64,000 nt of DNA from the NCBI RefSeq assembly GCF_023371205.1, contig NZ_JAMCCO010000001.1:306662-370661 (forward strand), in the 5' to 3' direction. The notes under the pieces are model-generated. The model did no database searches. It was given only the letters and a program-made list of their open reading frames with translations, and was not told the origin of the DNA. Below, one piece after another: positions 7,539 through 15,935 of the stretch; within the stretch, counting starts at the first letter, position 1; the number at the start of each line of letters is the position of its first letter. The translations under genes were made by a program, and so were the position numbers. The stretch is from Parvivirga hydrogeniphila (GTDB lineage Bacteria > Actinomycetota > Coriobacteriia > Anaerosomatales > Anaerosomataceae).

Positions 7539-7595
7539 ACGGCGCTCGCGCCACGCCGCCGGTGCCCTCTCGTGCGATGGCGGCCGTCGGCGCGC

Positions 7596-8873
7596 CTAGT
7601 TCGAGGAACCCGCTGCGTCGTGTGCCGCCGTCCCCAGCTGCGTGCTGCGAAGCAGCGCCCACGTGGCGAGGGCGCCGAGCAGGTACAGCGCTGCGGTGAA
7701 GTAGTACCCGACGGTAAGCGACACAGCGGCGAGCCGGCCGCCAGCGACGCTGCCCGCGAACCACGAGACGCTCCACGCGACGTTGATCCATCCGAGCATC
7801 AGCGGCTTGTCCTGCGAGGGGACGCCGTCGACCGCGACTTGGTTGAACACCGGCCACGCCATGTTCATGAGCGCGGCACGCACCCACATCGCGACGGCGA
7901 TCACCGCGAGCGAGCGGGCGAGCGGGATCGTGAGCATGAACGGCAGCGAGGCGACCTGGGTGATGACGATCGCTCCGATGGGGCCGAAGCGCCGCACGAG
8001 CAGCGGTGTGGCAAGCGTGGAGATCGCCATCACGACGGACGCGGCGCCCTGGATGACGCCGATGGCTGCCACGCTCGCACCAGCGTGCGTGCGCAAGAAC
8101 AGCGGCACGAACGGCATGACGAGCCCTGCGCCGAACGAGATGATGCCTTGCGGAAGCGCCATGCCGAGCAACCGGCGCCACGAGCGGAACGAACGCACCG
8201 TGGCCGCGTAGCGGCGCCACGCCCGCCCGCCCGTGCGGCGGTTCTCGCGGATGCCGATCAGGGGAACCGCTGAGGCCAGCATGACAAGCCCTGCCGCCGC
8301 CACCGACCAGCGCAGAGCCTCGGTCTCCGGGAGCCACACCCCGAGCACCGTCGGCAACAGCCCGCCCGCGACCGCTCCGAGAAAGGAGGCGGTGACGCGC
8401 AGCGCGAAGTCGGCGGTGAACAGCATGGTCAGCCGCGAGCCGGCCGGCGCGTTCTCGGAGAGGAAGGCCGCTCCCACCGAGCGGATCACGCCATCGCCGA
8501 GCCCGTACGCGAGCCCGAGCGCGACGATCGCCGCCGGGCCGACGGGAAGCGCTTGTCCGAGGCGGGACAGCCCGAACGCGACGCTTGCGCCGAGCAGGAG
8601 CCACCGGTAGCCGACGATCTGCACGAGCGGCGGCAGCAGCAGGCAGACGGCGCCGGACGCGAGCGCCAAGGCGCCCTCGACGTCGCCGACGACAGACGAC
8701 GGCAGCCCCCGGGCCCGCACGTACAGCGCGAAGAGCGTACCGAGGAGCCCGATACCGACGTTCTGGAGCGCCACCGCGAGAAGGTAGCGCTTCGCGTTCG
8801 GAGGGGCTTCGCGAAGCGTGCGGGCGTACGCGCGCGCGCCTCTGCCGATCAGCGTGCGAGGTCGTTGCAACAC
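7596..8873 (-). CDS. MFS transporter
   Basis: A 425-residue major facilitator protein with about 12 hydrophobic segments in two halves separated by a basic cytoplasmic loop (RENRRTGGRAWRRYAATVRS). The first half has a GLGDGVIRS turn typical of helix 5, and the second half begins with ALPQGIISFGAGLVMPFVPLFLR. It resembles multidrug/sugar-efflux MFS members, but no substrate motif is recognised. Start: GTG at 8871-8873 with GGAG five bases upstream (AGCAC spacer); an ATG at 8913-8915 and a TTG at 8925-8927 are in frame but lack a ribosome site. Confidence 0.85.
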   Translation of the reverse strand: MLQRPRTLIGRGARAYARTLREAPPNAKRYLLAVALQNVGIGLLGTLFALYVRARGLPSSVVGDVEGALALASGAVCLLLPPLVQIVGYRWLLLGASVAFGLSRLGQALPVGPAAIVALGLAYGLGDGVIRSVGAAFLSENAPAGSRLTMLFTADFALRVTASFLGAVAGGLLPTVLGVWLPETEALRWSVAAAGLVMLASAVPLIGIRENRRTGGRAWRRYAATVRSFRSWRRLLGMALPQGIISFGAGLVMPFVPLFLRTHAGASVAAIGVIQGAASVVMAISTLATPLLVRRFGPIGAIVITQVASLPFMLTIPLARSLAVIAVAMWVRAALMNMAWPVFNQVAVDGVPSQDKPLMLGWINVAWSVSWFAGSVAGGRLAAVSLTVGYYFTAALYLLGALATWALLRSTQLGTAAHDAAGSSN

Positions 8874-8963
8874 GTGCTCTCCAGTCGGTCGTCCGTGCGT
8901 GCGGGGCGGAGGCATCTGGTCACACAAATCGGAGTCATGGGCGCTCCATCCGGCACAGGAACG

Positions 8964-10097
8964 TTATCTGTCGTCCAAGGGGCCGGTCTGCGGCGCGCTT
9001 CTCCATGCCTGCAAGAGTCGCTCGTAGACGAGTTCCGCTGCCTCGATCTCTGCAATAGGGCATGACTCGTCGACGACGTGGGCGCTGTCGGGGTCACCTG
9101 GGCCGAAGAAGAGTGTTTCCGGGGCGCGCAGGCTCGAAGACAGAATCGACGCATCAGTGAAGTAGGTGAGCGGTTGGCGCACGCTTACCGTCCCGATCAC
9201 TTCACGAACGGCCGATACGAGCATCGAGTACAGTGGACCCCCGGGGGCTGTGTAGACGGGCGGAAGAGTATCCATGATTTCGACCGCGACGGCTTTGCCA
9301 GCGATGCGAGCGATCTGATCACGCAACGCTGAAGGTTCTATGCCCGGAACGAAGCGCACGTCGATCTCAGCCTTGGCTACATCAGGCACAAGGTTGATTT
9401 GTGTTCCCCCGATGAAAGTGCCGACATTCACTGTGACGTCGCCCATGTCCGGATGCGTCCCCGGCAAGCCGCAGTCTTCTAGCCTTGTCACGGCTCGAGC
9501 CAACGCGGTTATCGCATTCTGGCCAAGATCCGGGCGCGAGCCGTGCGCTGAGCGTCCATGCGCTGTAGCGCGAATCCAGAGCACTCCTTTGTGGCCGCAT
9601 GCAAGCGATAACCCTGTTGGCTCCGCCACGAGCATCGGGCCTCCCATGGAGAGTCGTTGTGTCTTCGCGACATGCTTGGCCCCAACGCATCCGGTCTCCT
9701 CGCCGGCAGTCAGAATCAGCAGCACGCCCCGTTCCTCATCCCAAGCCGCTGCCGAACGTGCGAGCGCGATCACGAGGGCCGCCACGCCGCTCTTCATGTC
9801 CGCTGTTCCTCTGCCGTACAGAGCGCCGCTCGCTTCTTTGCCAGACCAGGGGTCCATTCTCCAGGTGCGCGGGTCGGCGGGCACGGTGTCGAGATGGCCC
9901 ACGAGGACCAGAGGACTTCGCGTCGTGTCGCCCACGGAAGCCAAGAGATTTGCGCGGCCAGGCGATAGAGGCGAGAGCTGCACACGGGCGCCTGCCCGTT
10001 CAAGCACGTCGCCACATAGCTCAGCAGCAGCTAGCTCTGCCCCGTGGCTGGTGTCTATGCATACCAGTTCTTGGGCCAGCCGGACTGCGTCAATCAT
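8964..10097 (-). CDS. M20-family metallopeptidase/deacylase (ArgE/DapE/ACY1 type)
   Basis: A 377-residue di-zinc hydrolase. Ligands and catalytic residues are visible: VGHLDTVP (His68, catalytic Asp70), GRGTADMKSG (bridging Asp100), AGEETG (catalytic Glu133, ligand Glu134), AEPTG (Glu159) and a C-terminal GDPDSAHVVDE (His). A dimerisation insert carries TAHGRSAHGSRPDLG. The family removes N-acyl, N-succinyl or peptide groups; the exact substrate is unknown. Its ATG overlaps the lacI stop by 8 bp, so it is cotranscribed with the repressor and diverges from the nucleoside/sugar importer operon. This context suggests it processes an imported amidated compound. Confidence 0.87.
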   Translation of the reverse strand: MIDAVRLAQELVCIDTSHGAELAAAELCGDVLERAGARVQLSPLSPGRANLLASVGDTTRSPLVLVGHLDTVPADPRTWRMDPWSGKEASGALYGRGTADMKSGVAALVIALARSAAAWDEERGVLLILTAGEETGCVGAKHVAKTQRLSMGGPMLVAEPTGLSLACGHKGVLWIRATAHGRSAHGSRPDLGQNAITALARAVTRLEDCGLPGTHPDMGDVTVNVGTFIGGTQINLVPDVAKAEIDVRFVPGIEPSALRDQIARIAGKAVAVEIMDTLPPVYTAPGGPLYSMLVSAVREVIGTVSVRQPLTYFTDASILSSSLRAPETLFFGPGDPDSAHVVDESCPIAEIEAAELVYERLLQAWRSAPQTGPLDDR

Positions 10098-11097
10098 GCT
10101 TCACCCGGGTCGATTCTCTGATGACGAGTCGAGGGGCGACGGCGACTCGTTGCGCGGGAATGTGTCTGTCCTCTATGCGGGCGTCCAAGAGACTGAGAGC
10201 CTGATTCGCAATCGTCTCGTGAGGTTGCCGTACGGTTGTGAGCGGAGGATTCGACAAAGCGGCAAAGCGGATATCATCGAATCCCGTAACCATCACCTCG
10301 TCAGGGACGCTAACATCCACGCGGTGGAACTCGCCGAGGAGCCCAACCGCTATCTCATCGTTGCCGCAGATGATCGCATCAGGCAGCCTTCGCTCTTCGA
10401 GGAGGCGCTTCGCGGCTTGCTTGCCCCAATCGGCAGAGAAAGCGCCGAGCAACGGTGGCGGACAGCACGAGACTCCAGTCCGTGCGAGGGCAGACTCGAA
10501 TCCGGACAGGCGGTGCTTTGCTGTCGAGCTGTCCGGTATCGCGCTGACTAACGTGATCCTCTTGGCGCCAAGTGATACGACGTGTTCGACGGCGAGCGAG
10601 ATTCCAAGCTCGTTGTCTATGCCGACCCAATCCAAGGAAACGCCTTCCGCATAGCAGTCAACCTGAACCACTGGGATGCGCAAGGCGGTCTCAGCGAGCG
10701 TTGCCGCGCTCTTCTTCATAGAGACAGGAATGACGATCAGCCCGTCGACTTGGCGCTCAAGAAGAGTCGTCGCCCTCTGCCGCTCGGTGTTTGGGTCGCG
10801 CTGGGCATCGCACAGCAACAAGCTGCGTCCAGTCTGGTTGAGTGCGCGTTCGACAGATTCGACAAGGGACGGGAAGAAGGGATTCTCTATTTCGGGGACG
10901 ATCATGCCCACCGTAGCTGTTCTGCCGTGCCGGAGGGCGCGGGCGAGAGCATTGTGACGGTAGCCCAGATCCTGTGCCGCCTTGCGCACTCTATCTGCCA
11001 ACTCAGGTGACACGCGTTGTGCTCCAGAGAGCACGCGAGAAGCCGTTGCGACCGATACCCCGGCTTGCTTCGCTACGTCCTTTATGGTTGTCGCCAT
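10090..11097 (-). CDS. LacI-family transcriptional repressor
   Basis: A 335-residue regulator. Residues 3-22 are the LacI helix-turn-helix TIKDVAKQAGVSVATASRVL, followed by the hinge helix NALARALRHG. The rest is a periplasmic-binding-protein-like ligand domain (TVGMIVPEIENPFFPSLVE at about 61-79 and the conserved GFDDIRFAALSNPPLTTVRQ near 275-294). It is divergent from the ABC importer operon and cotranscribed with the M20 peptidase. A LacI-type dyad at the predicted start site of the importer operon (11252-11272) is the likely operator, and a half-site lies near 11171. The effector is probably the imported sugar or nucleoside, or a product of it. Confidence 0.92.
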   Translation of the reverse strand: MATTIKDVAKQAGVSVATASRVLSGAQRVSPELADRVRKAAQDLGYRHNALARALRHGRTATVGMIVPEIENPFFPSLVESVERALNQTGRSLLLCDAQRDPNTERQRATTLLERQVDGLIVIPVSMKKSAATLAETALRIPVVQVDCYAEGVSLDWVGIDNELGISLAVEHVVSLGAKRITLVSAIPDSSTAKHRLSGFESALARTGVSCCPPPLLGAFSADWGKQAAKRLLEERRLPDAIICGNDEIAVGLLGEFHRVDVSVPDEVMVTGFDDIRFAALSNPPLTTVRQPHETIANQALSLLDARIEDRHIPAQRVAVAPRLVIRESTRVKHD

Positions 11098-11170
11098 GAC
11101 CGGTCCGTTCCATGTGGCTAGATGCAGACAGTATAAATCAGTCTAGACCACGCATACCCGTGTTCCGAGA

Positions 11171-11180
11171 ACGTTTACAC
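11171..11180. promoter_or_regulatory. Possible second LacI half-site
   Basis: ACGTTTACAC matches the right half of the LacI-family consensus, but the left side (CCGAGA) does not. It lies between the divergent genes, nearer lacI, and may be an auxiliary or autoregulatory site. Confidence 0.3.
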
Positions 11181-11215
11181 GCCAGAGAGTCCCAATTACC
11201 CATATGGATCGACGC

Positions 11216-11272
11216 TTGACGACGTAAGCGGGGCAGCGTAGATTGAAGACTGCGTGTAATCGTTTACCGCGC
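11216..11272 (+). promoter_or_regulatory. Importer-operon promoter with LacI operator at +1
   Basis: -35 TTGACG (11216-11221) and -10 TAGATT (11239-11244) with a 17-bp spacer place transcription start near 11251. Immediately there, GTAATCGTTTAC (11256-11267, 10 of 12 positions symmetric around a central CG) is a LacI-family operator. Repression by promoter occlusion is the natural reading. Confidence 0.75.
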
Positions 11273-11294
11273 AGGACGAGGGAAGGGGTACTCA

Positions 11295-12281
11295 ATGAAC
11301 CACAGGAGAATGCGAGTCTTGGCGGTCGTGGTCGTCCTGGCCATGACCGCGGTCTTGCTTCCGGGCTGCGGAAGCAAGAGTGGTGGCACGGGCGAGGAGA
11401 CGCAGACGGCGGGAGGCGCCAAGCCGATCAAGGTCGGTTTGGTGCAAATCAATCAGCAGGCGATCTTCTTCAACCAGATGAACGAGGGCGCGCAGGAGGC
11501 GGCGAAAGAGGCCGGAGTCGACCTGACAATCTACAACGCCAACGACGATCCTGCCAAACAGAACGAAGCCATCGCCAACTTCGTGACGCAAGGGTTCGAC
11601 GCGGTGATCATCGTTGCCATCGACGTTGAAGGGGTCAAGCCGGCTTTGCGCGATGCTGCTGCCGCAGGGGTCAAGGTGGTCGCCGTCGATGCGGTGGTCG
11701 AAGACGAGTCTGTATCGTGCCAGGTCGGCGTAGACAACAAGGCGGCAGGAGAGAAAATCGGGCAGTTCGTAGTCGACTACATGAAGCAAAACAACATCAC
11801 CGACAAGAAGATCGGCGTCATCGGAGCGCTGAACTCCTACATCCAGAACCTACGTCTCGATGGATTCAAGATGGTCGTGGAGGCGGACGGCGCGACGATC
11901 ACGCAGGTGGTCGACGGCCAGAACCGGCAAGAAGTGGCGATGTCTGCCGCCGAGAACCTGTTCACTGCTCAGCCGAACACCAAGATCTTCTACGCGACGG
12001 GCGAGCCTGCCATGGTCGGCGCGGTGGCCGCGGCTCGGTCCCAGAATCGCACCGGCGATGTGAAGCTGTTCGGTTGGGATCTCACGTCCGAGGTGATCAA
12101 AGGTATAGACGATGGATTTGTGATCGGCGTCGTGCAGCAGGATCCGAAGACTGAAGGCTACGAGGCCGTCATGGCATGCAAGAAACTGGTCGAGGGTCAG
12201 TCCGTGCCATCGTTCATCGACGTGCCCGTCACGATCGTCACCAAGGACAACGTCGATACGTTCCGCCCGATCTTCAAGTAA
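11295..12281 (+). CDS. Sugar/nucleoside ABC substrate-binding lipoprotein (RbsB-like)
   Basis: A 328-residue periplasmic-binding-protein-like lipoprotein. The signal region has an Arg-rich start, a hydrophobic core and a lipobox LLPGC with Cys at about residue 25, then a Ser/Gly/Thr linker. The mature domain is of the ribose/xylose-binding type (Peripla_BP_4): IKVGLVQINQQAIFFNQMNE, a DPAKQNEAIANFVTQGFDAV block, and VGVDNKAAGEKIGQFVVDYM. A Shine-Dalgarno GGAAGGGG precedes the ATG. It is first in a tightly packed operon with ATPase and permease; the nucleoside hydrolase and ribokinase downstream suggest a nucleoside or ribose-containing ligand. Confidence 0.9.
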   Translation: MNHRRMRVLAVVVVLAMTAVLLPGCGSKSGGTGEETQTAGGAKPIKVGLVQINQQAIFFNQMNEGAQEAAKEAGVDLTIYNANDDPAKQNEAIANFVTQGFDAVIIVAIDVEGVKPALRDAAAAGVKVVAVDAVVEDESVSCQVGVDNKAAGEKIGQFVVDYMKQNNITDKKIGVIGALNSYIQNLRLDGFKMVVEADGATITQVVDGQNRQEVAMSAAENLFTAQPNTKIFYATGEPAMVGAVAAARSQNRTGDVKLFGWDLTSEVIKGIDDGFVIGVVQQDPKTEGYEAVMACKKLVEGQSVPSFIDVPVTIVTKDNVDTFRPIFK

Positions 12282-12323
12282 CACGCGAAGCCGGTTTCTG
12301 AGCAACGCGCATGCTGTGGGCAT

Positions 12324-13118
12324 GTGAACAACGAGTCGGAGCGCGATGTGGAGAATGTTACTGATGCGGCAGCGCGTCTGCCGGATCGAGTGCTGCTGAA
12401 GAACATACGTAAGCGGTTCGGTCCCGTGGAAGCGCTCAGGGGCGTCACGCTCCGCGTGGCTCCTGGAGAAGTGGTTGGACTTGCCGGCGACAACGCCGCC
12501 GGCAAGTCCACTCTCATGAAAGTGCTTTCCGGAGCCTGCATTCCTGATGAGGGCGAGATTTGGATCGACGGCTCCTGTAAGGAATTCCTCTCCCCGCGAG
12601 ATGCTCATGCCGTCGGAATCGAGATGGTGTACCAGGATCTTGCTCTGTGCGACGACATCGACATCGCAGGCAACATATTCTTGGGGCGCGAGCCGCGAAG
12701 GCGGGGAGGCGTCATGCTGGACTTCCCGCGCATGCACGCCGAGGCCGCCCGGCTCCTCCGTTCGCTGAACATCCGAATACCATTCACTGACGTGCCCGTG
12801 CGCAACCTCTCCGGGGGCCAGCGCCAGGCGGTGGCGATTGCTCGTGCGGTCGCATTCGATCCGCGAGTCCTGATCCTCGATGAGCCGACTGCTGCGCTTG
12901 CCGTCACCGAGGTTAACACCGTTCTCGAACTCATCAAGAACGTGGCATCGCGCGGCGTGAGCGTCATCCTCATCACCCACAGGCTTCAGGATCTGTTCAG
13001 CGTGTGTGACAGGTTGTGTGTCATGTTCGAAGGCACCATGGTGGCTGAACTCGATGCGAAGGCGGCGTCCTTGGAAGAACTTGTGACAGAGATCGTCGGA
13101 CGAGGGCACCGGCAATGA
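12324..13118 (+). CDS. ABC transporter ATPase, single-domain RbsA/FrcA type
   Basis: A 264-residue nucleotide-binding domain. Visible motifs are Walker A GDNAAGKST (normal GxxGxGKS/T with Ala in place of one Gly), the Q loop YQDL, signature LSGGQRQ, Walker B VLILDEPTAAL and the switch His in LITHRLQ. Classical ribose importers use a ~500-residue two-domain RbsA; here only one domain is encoded, as in FrcA-type importers, so it probably homodimerises. It begins at GTG 12324 and overlaps the permease by 4 bp (ATGA). Confidence 0.9.
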   Translation: MNNESERDVENVTDAAARLPDRVLLKNIRKRFGPVEALRGVTLRVAPGEVVGLAGDNAAGKSTLMKVLSGACIPDEGEIWIDGSCKEFLSPRDAHAVGIEMVYQDLALCDDIDIAGNIFLGREPRRRGGVMLDFPRMHAEAARLLRSLNIRIPFTDVPVRNLSGGQRQAVAIARAVAFDPRVLILDEPTAALAVTEVNTVLELIKNVASRGVSVILITHRLQDLFSVCDRLCVMFEGTMVAELDAKAASLEELVTEIVGRGHRQ

Positions 13119-14140
13119 GTGTCTCGACAACGCACGGCATTGGCGACAGCACTCCGCGGCTCGATAAGAGCGTCCGCGCTCGGCTCTCCGGGTGGCTTCA
13201 GAGGAACGTCCTCACTCTTGCCGTCGGCGGTGTGCTGCTGGTTCTGACCGTGTTCTTCAGTCTGACAGCCGAGGCCTTCTTTACCATGCCCAACATCTTG
13301 AATATCCTCCGCCAGATTGCTCCGACGCTTATCGCGGCGGTCGCGATGACGTTCGTCATAACCACGTCCGGCATCGATCTGTCGGTCGGCTCCATGGTGG
13401 CGCTTTCCGGCTCACTGCTGGCGATCTGGGCGCATGCCGGCATGGATTCCGGCCTTGCTTTGGCCCTGGTGCTGACATTGGGTCTCGTGGTTGGTTTTGT
13501 GAACGGCTGGTTCACCTCATACTTCGAGCTGCCTCCGTTCATCGTGACACTGGCCACACTTGGAATCGTGAGGGGCACCGCACTTCTAGTCACCCAGGGC
13601 TACTCCACTCCCTTGCCAAGAGACTCATGGCTCACCTATCTCGGACAGGGGCGTTTGGGCGGCGTACCTGTGCCCGCCATCATCGCGGTAATCGCGGCAT
13701 TCGCTGGGTGGTTCGTGTTCACCCAGACGCCGTTCGGAAGGTATGTGGTCGGACTGGGCAGCAATTATGAATCGGTGCGCCGCGCCGGCGTGAACACGAG
13801 GCTTGTGAATCTGGTCGTGTATCTCGTGTCCGGCTTCGCGGCAGCTCTTTCCGGTGTCATCGTGACGGCGCGCCTCGCGTCCGGCTCCTCCAATGCTGGC
13901 GTCGGCTTCGAGCTCGAGGTCATCACAGCAGTGGTCTTGGGCGGCACTAGCCTTCGCGGCGGAAGAGGCACCATGCTAGGCACGGTTCTCGGCGCGCTGG
14001 TGCTGGGCGTGATCGCCAACGGACTGGTTTTGCTGCACGTGTCGCCTTTCTATGTGCAGATCGCGCAAGGGTGCATCTTGTTGCTGGCTATCTTCATGAA
14101 CACCCGTCTGTTCGCCAGATTCGGGACGGCGATGAAGTGA
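13115..14140 (+). CDS. ABC transporter permease, RbsC type
   Basis: A 341-residue membrane protein of the branched-chain amino acid/ribose permease family. It has a cytoplasmic N-terminus of about 35 residues, then 8-10 hydrophobic segments. Conserved blocks include ITTSGIDLSVGSMVALSGSL, PFIVTLATLGIVRGTALLV and the coupling region LGSNYESVRRAGVNTRLVNL that contacts the ATPase. The C-terminal FELEVITAVVLGGTSLRGGRG is also typical. Its start overlaps the ATPase stop by 4 bp and its stop overlaps the next ATG by 1 bp, so the import genes and downstream enzymes are one transcript. Confidence 0.92.
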   Translation: MSVSTTHGIGDSTPRLDKSVRARLSGWLQRNVLTLAVGGVLLVLTVFFSLTAEAFFTMPNILNILRQIAPTLIAAVAMTFVITTSGIDLSVGSMVALSGSLLAIWAHAGMDSGLALALVLTLGLVVGFVNGWFTSYFELPPFIVTLATLGIVRGTALLVTQGYSTPLPRDSWLTYLGQGRLGGVPVPAIIAVIAAFAGWFVFTQTPFGRYVVGLGSNYESVRRAGVNTRLVNLVVYLVSGFAAALSGVIVTARLASGSSNAGVGFELEVITAVVLGGTSLRGGRGTMLGTVLGALVLGVIANGLVLLHVSPFYVQIAQGCILLLAIFMNTRLFARFGTAMK

Positions 14141-15186
14141 TGGGCGTTGTACATACCGTTCTGGGGGAGATCGACTCCAAAGAGCTAGGCCCGACGCTCT
14201 TCCACGAGCACCTGCTGCTTCAAAACGATAGTGCTTGGCGCGCACCCAGGAGCAGCGATGCAGAAGGTCAGCGGATTGCCTTCTCCCCCGTGCAGATGTC
14301 GTTTCTCGGCAGGCTGCGTCTCGACCCGTACCTTTCCTTGGACAACGTAAGGCTCGACAGTGTCGAGCTTGCTATCGAGGAGTTGGCCCCGCTGGTTGCA
14401 GCCGGTGGCAGAACGCTTGTGGAGGTCACGCCTGCGGCATCGGGACGGAATCCGCACGGGCTTCGCGAGATAGCGTCTGCCACCGGGCTGAACGTGATCA
14501 TGGGCTGCGGCTTTTATCTTGAACGGACACATCCTCCGGAGCTGAAGAGCATGTCCATCGACGAGATAGCAGACCTCATCGTTCGAGACATCGAGGAGGG
14601 CGTGGACGGTGTGCGCGCCGGAGTGATTGGTGAGATTGGCGTGGGGCCGAGGTTCACTCGGGAAGAGGAGCGTTCGCTGCGCGCGGCAGCGCGAGCCCAG
14701 AGACGTACGGGAGTTCCGCTTTGCGTGCACCTTCCGGGCTGGCTTCGTTACGGGCACAAGGTTCTCGACATCGTCGAGGCGGAGGGCGGGGTTCTCGAAG
14801 CCACCGTGCTATGCCACATGAACCCGAGCCACACCGATCCCTTGTACCAGCGCTCTCTTGCCGATCGTGGTGCGTGGATCGAGTATGACATGCTCGGCAT
14901 GGAATTCTACTACCCAGGAGAAGGTCAGAGTCCGAGTGACGACGAGAACGCGCGGGCCATCGCGAGCCTGGTGTCTGATGGGTACGGAGATAGGCTGTTG
15001 TTGTCTCACGACGTGTTCCTGAAGACGCAGCTTCGCGCGTACGGAGGCTTCGGTTATGCGCATGTGCTCGCCGGCTTCGCCGACCGGCTGACTCGCTGCG
15101 GCGTTTCCAGAAGTCGGCTCCTGGAGATTCTGACATCCAATCCGAGGAAGGTGTTCGATGTCGCATGGGATAGGAGGATGACGTGA
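14140..15186 (+). CDS. Phosphotriesterase-family amidohydrolase
   Basis: A 348-residue TIM-barrel metal-dependent hydrolase of the PTE/lactonase/PHP group. Metal ligands are seen as TLFHEHLLLQ (His22, His24), a Glu in VIGEIGVGPR (about residue 165, in the position of the bridging Lys in bacterial PTE), His in VHLPG (near 197), His in CHMNPSHTD (near 228) and Asp in LLSHDVF (near 290). Such proteins hydrolyse lactones, amides or phosphoesters; the natural substrate here is unknown. The ATG overlaps the permease stop (TGATG), and its own stop overlaps the next gene, so it acts on the imported compound. Confidence 0.85.
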   Translation: MGVVHTVLGEIDSKELGPTLFHEHLLLQNDSAWRAPRSSDAEGQRIAFSPVQMSFLGRLRLDPYLSLDNVRLDSVELAIEELAPLVAAGGRTLVEVTPAASGRNPHGLREIASATGLNVIMGCGFYLERTHPPELKSMSIDEIADLIVRDIEEGVDGVRAGVIGEIGVGPRFTREEERSLRAAARAQRRTGVPLCVHLPGWLRYGHKVLDIVEAEGGVLEATVLCHMNPSHTDPLYQRSLADRGAWIEYDMLGMEFYYPGEGQSPSDDENARAIASLVSDGYGDRLLLSHDVFLKTQLRAYGGFGYAHVLAGFADRLTRCGVSRSRLLEILTSNPRKVFDVAWDRRMT

Positions 15187-15929
15187 CGCGAGTGCTTGTC
15201 GCTGGTGAATCGTGGGTGAGCGAGTCGACGCACTACAAGGGTTTCGATTCGTTCCAGTCAGTCGTGTATGAGACCGGAGTGGGGCCACTCAAGCAGGCGC
15301 TCGAAGCAAACGGGATAGAAGTCGTACACATGCCTGCGCACGAGGTCCCCGAGGACTTCCCGGCATCCGTCGATGCCCTGGGTGCCTTCGATGTGGTCGT
15401 GCTTTCGGACATCGGCGCGAATAGCATCCTCTTGCATCCAGACACTTGGGTACGGGGAAAGCGGACAGTCAATCGGCTGAAAGTGCTAGCCGAGTGGGTC
15501 CGTTCCGGTGGCGGGCTCCTGATGGCCGGCGGCTACATGAGCTTCCAGGGTTTCGAGGGCAAGGCGATGTATCGGCGAACTCCGGTAGAGGACGTCTTGC
15601 CCGCTGTCATAGACCCATGGGACGACCGGGTCGAGGTGCCCGAAGGAACCGATGTCACGGTGGTCGCCCCGGACCATCCGGTTCTGGCCGGTGTAGAAGA
15701 GCCATGGCCCGCACTGCTGGGATACAACAGGTTCGCCTCGAAGGACGATGCTGTACTGCTCGCGCGGGTCGGCGATGATCCACTGCTGGCGCTTCGAGTC
15801 GTAGGTTTGGGCCGAACGGCTGCGTGGGCCTCAGATATCGGCCCACATTGGTGCCCGGATGATTTTGTCGCCTGGCCAGGCTACGCACGTCTCTTCACCC
15901 AGCTCATGCGCTGGCTGAGCGGGAAGTGA
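15183..15929 (+). CDS. DUF1355-type glutamine-amidotransferase-like protein
   Basis: A 248-residue protein with a flavodoxin-like/class I glutamine amidotransferase-like fold. Recognisable blocks are RVLVAGESWV at the N-terminus, DVVVLSDIGANSILLHP and GGGLLMAGGYMSFQGFEG. No nucleophilic Cys appears in the usual GxCxG elbow, so it is probably not an amidotransferase; GGYMSFQG takes that place. The C-terminal DIGPHWCPDDFVAWPGYARL is conserved in this family. Start GTG 15183 overlaps the upstream stop by 4 bp. Function unknown; its position implies a step in the same pathway. Confidence 0.7.
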   Translation: MTRVLVAGESWVSESTHYKGFDSFQSVVYETGVGPLKQALEANGIEVVHMPAHEVPEDFPASVDALGAFDVVVLSDIGANSILLHPDTWVRGKRTVNRLKVLAEWVRSGGGLLMAGGYMSFQGFEGKAMYRRTPVEDVLPAVIDPWDDRVEVPEGTDVTVVAPDHPVLAGVEEPWPALLGYNRFASKDDAVLLARVGDDPLLALRVVGLGRTAAWASDIGPHWCPDDFVAWPGYARLFTQLMRWLSGK

Positions 15930-15935
15930 GCTCCC

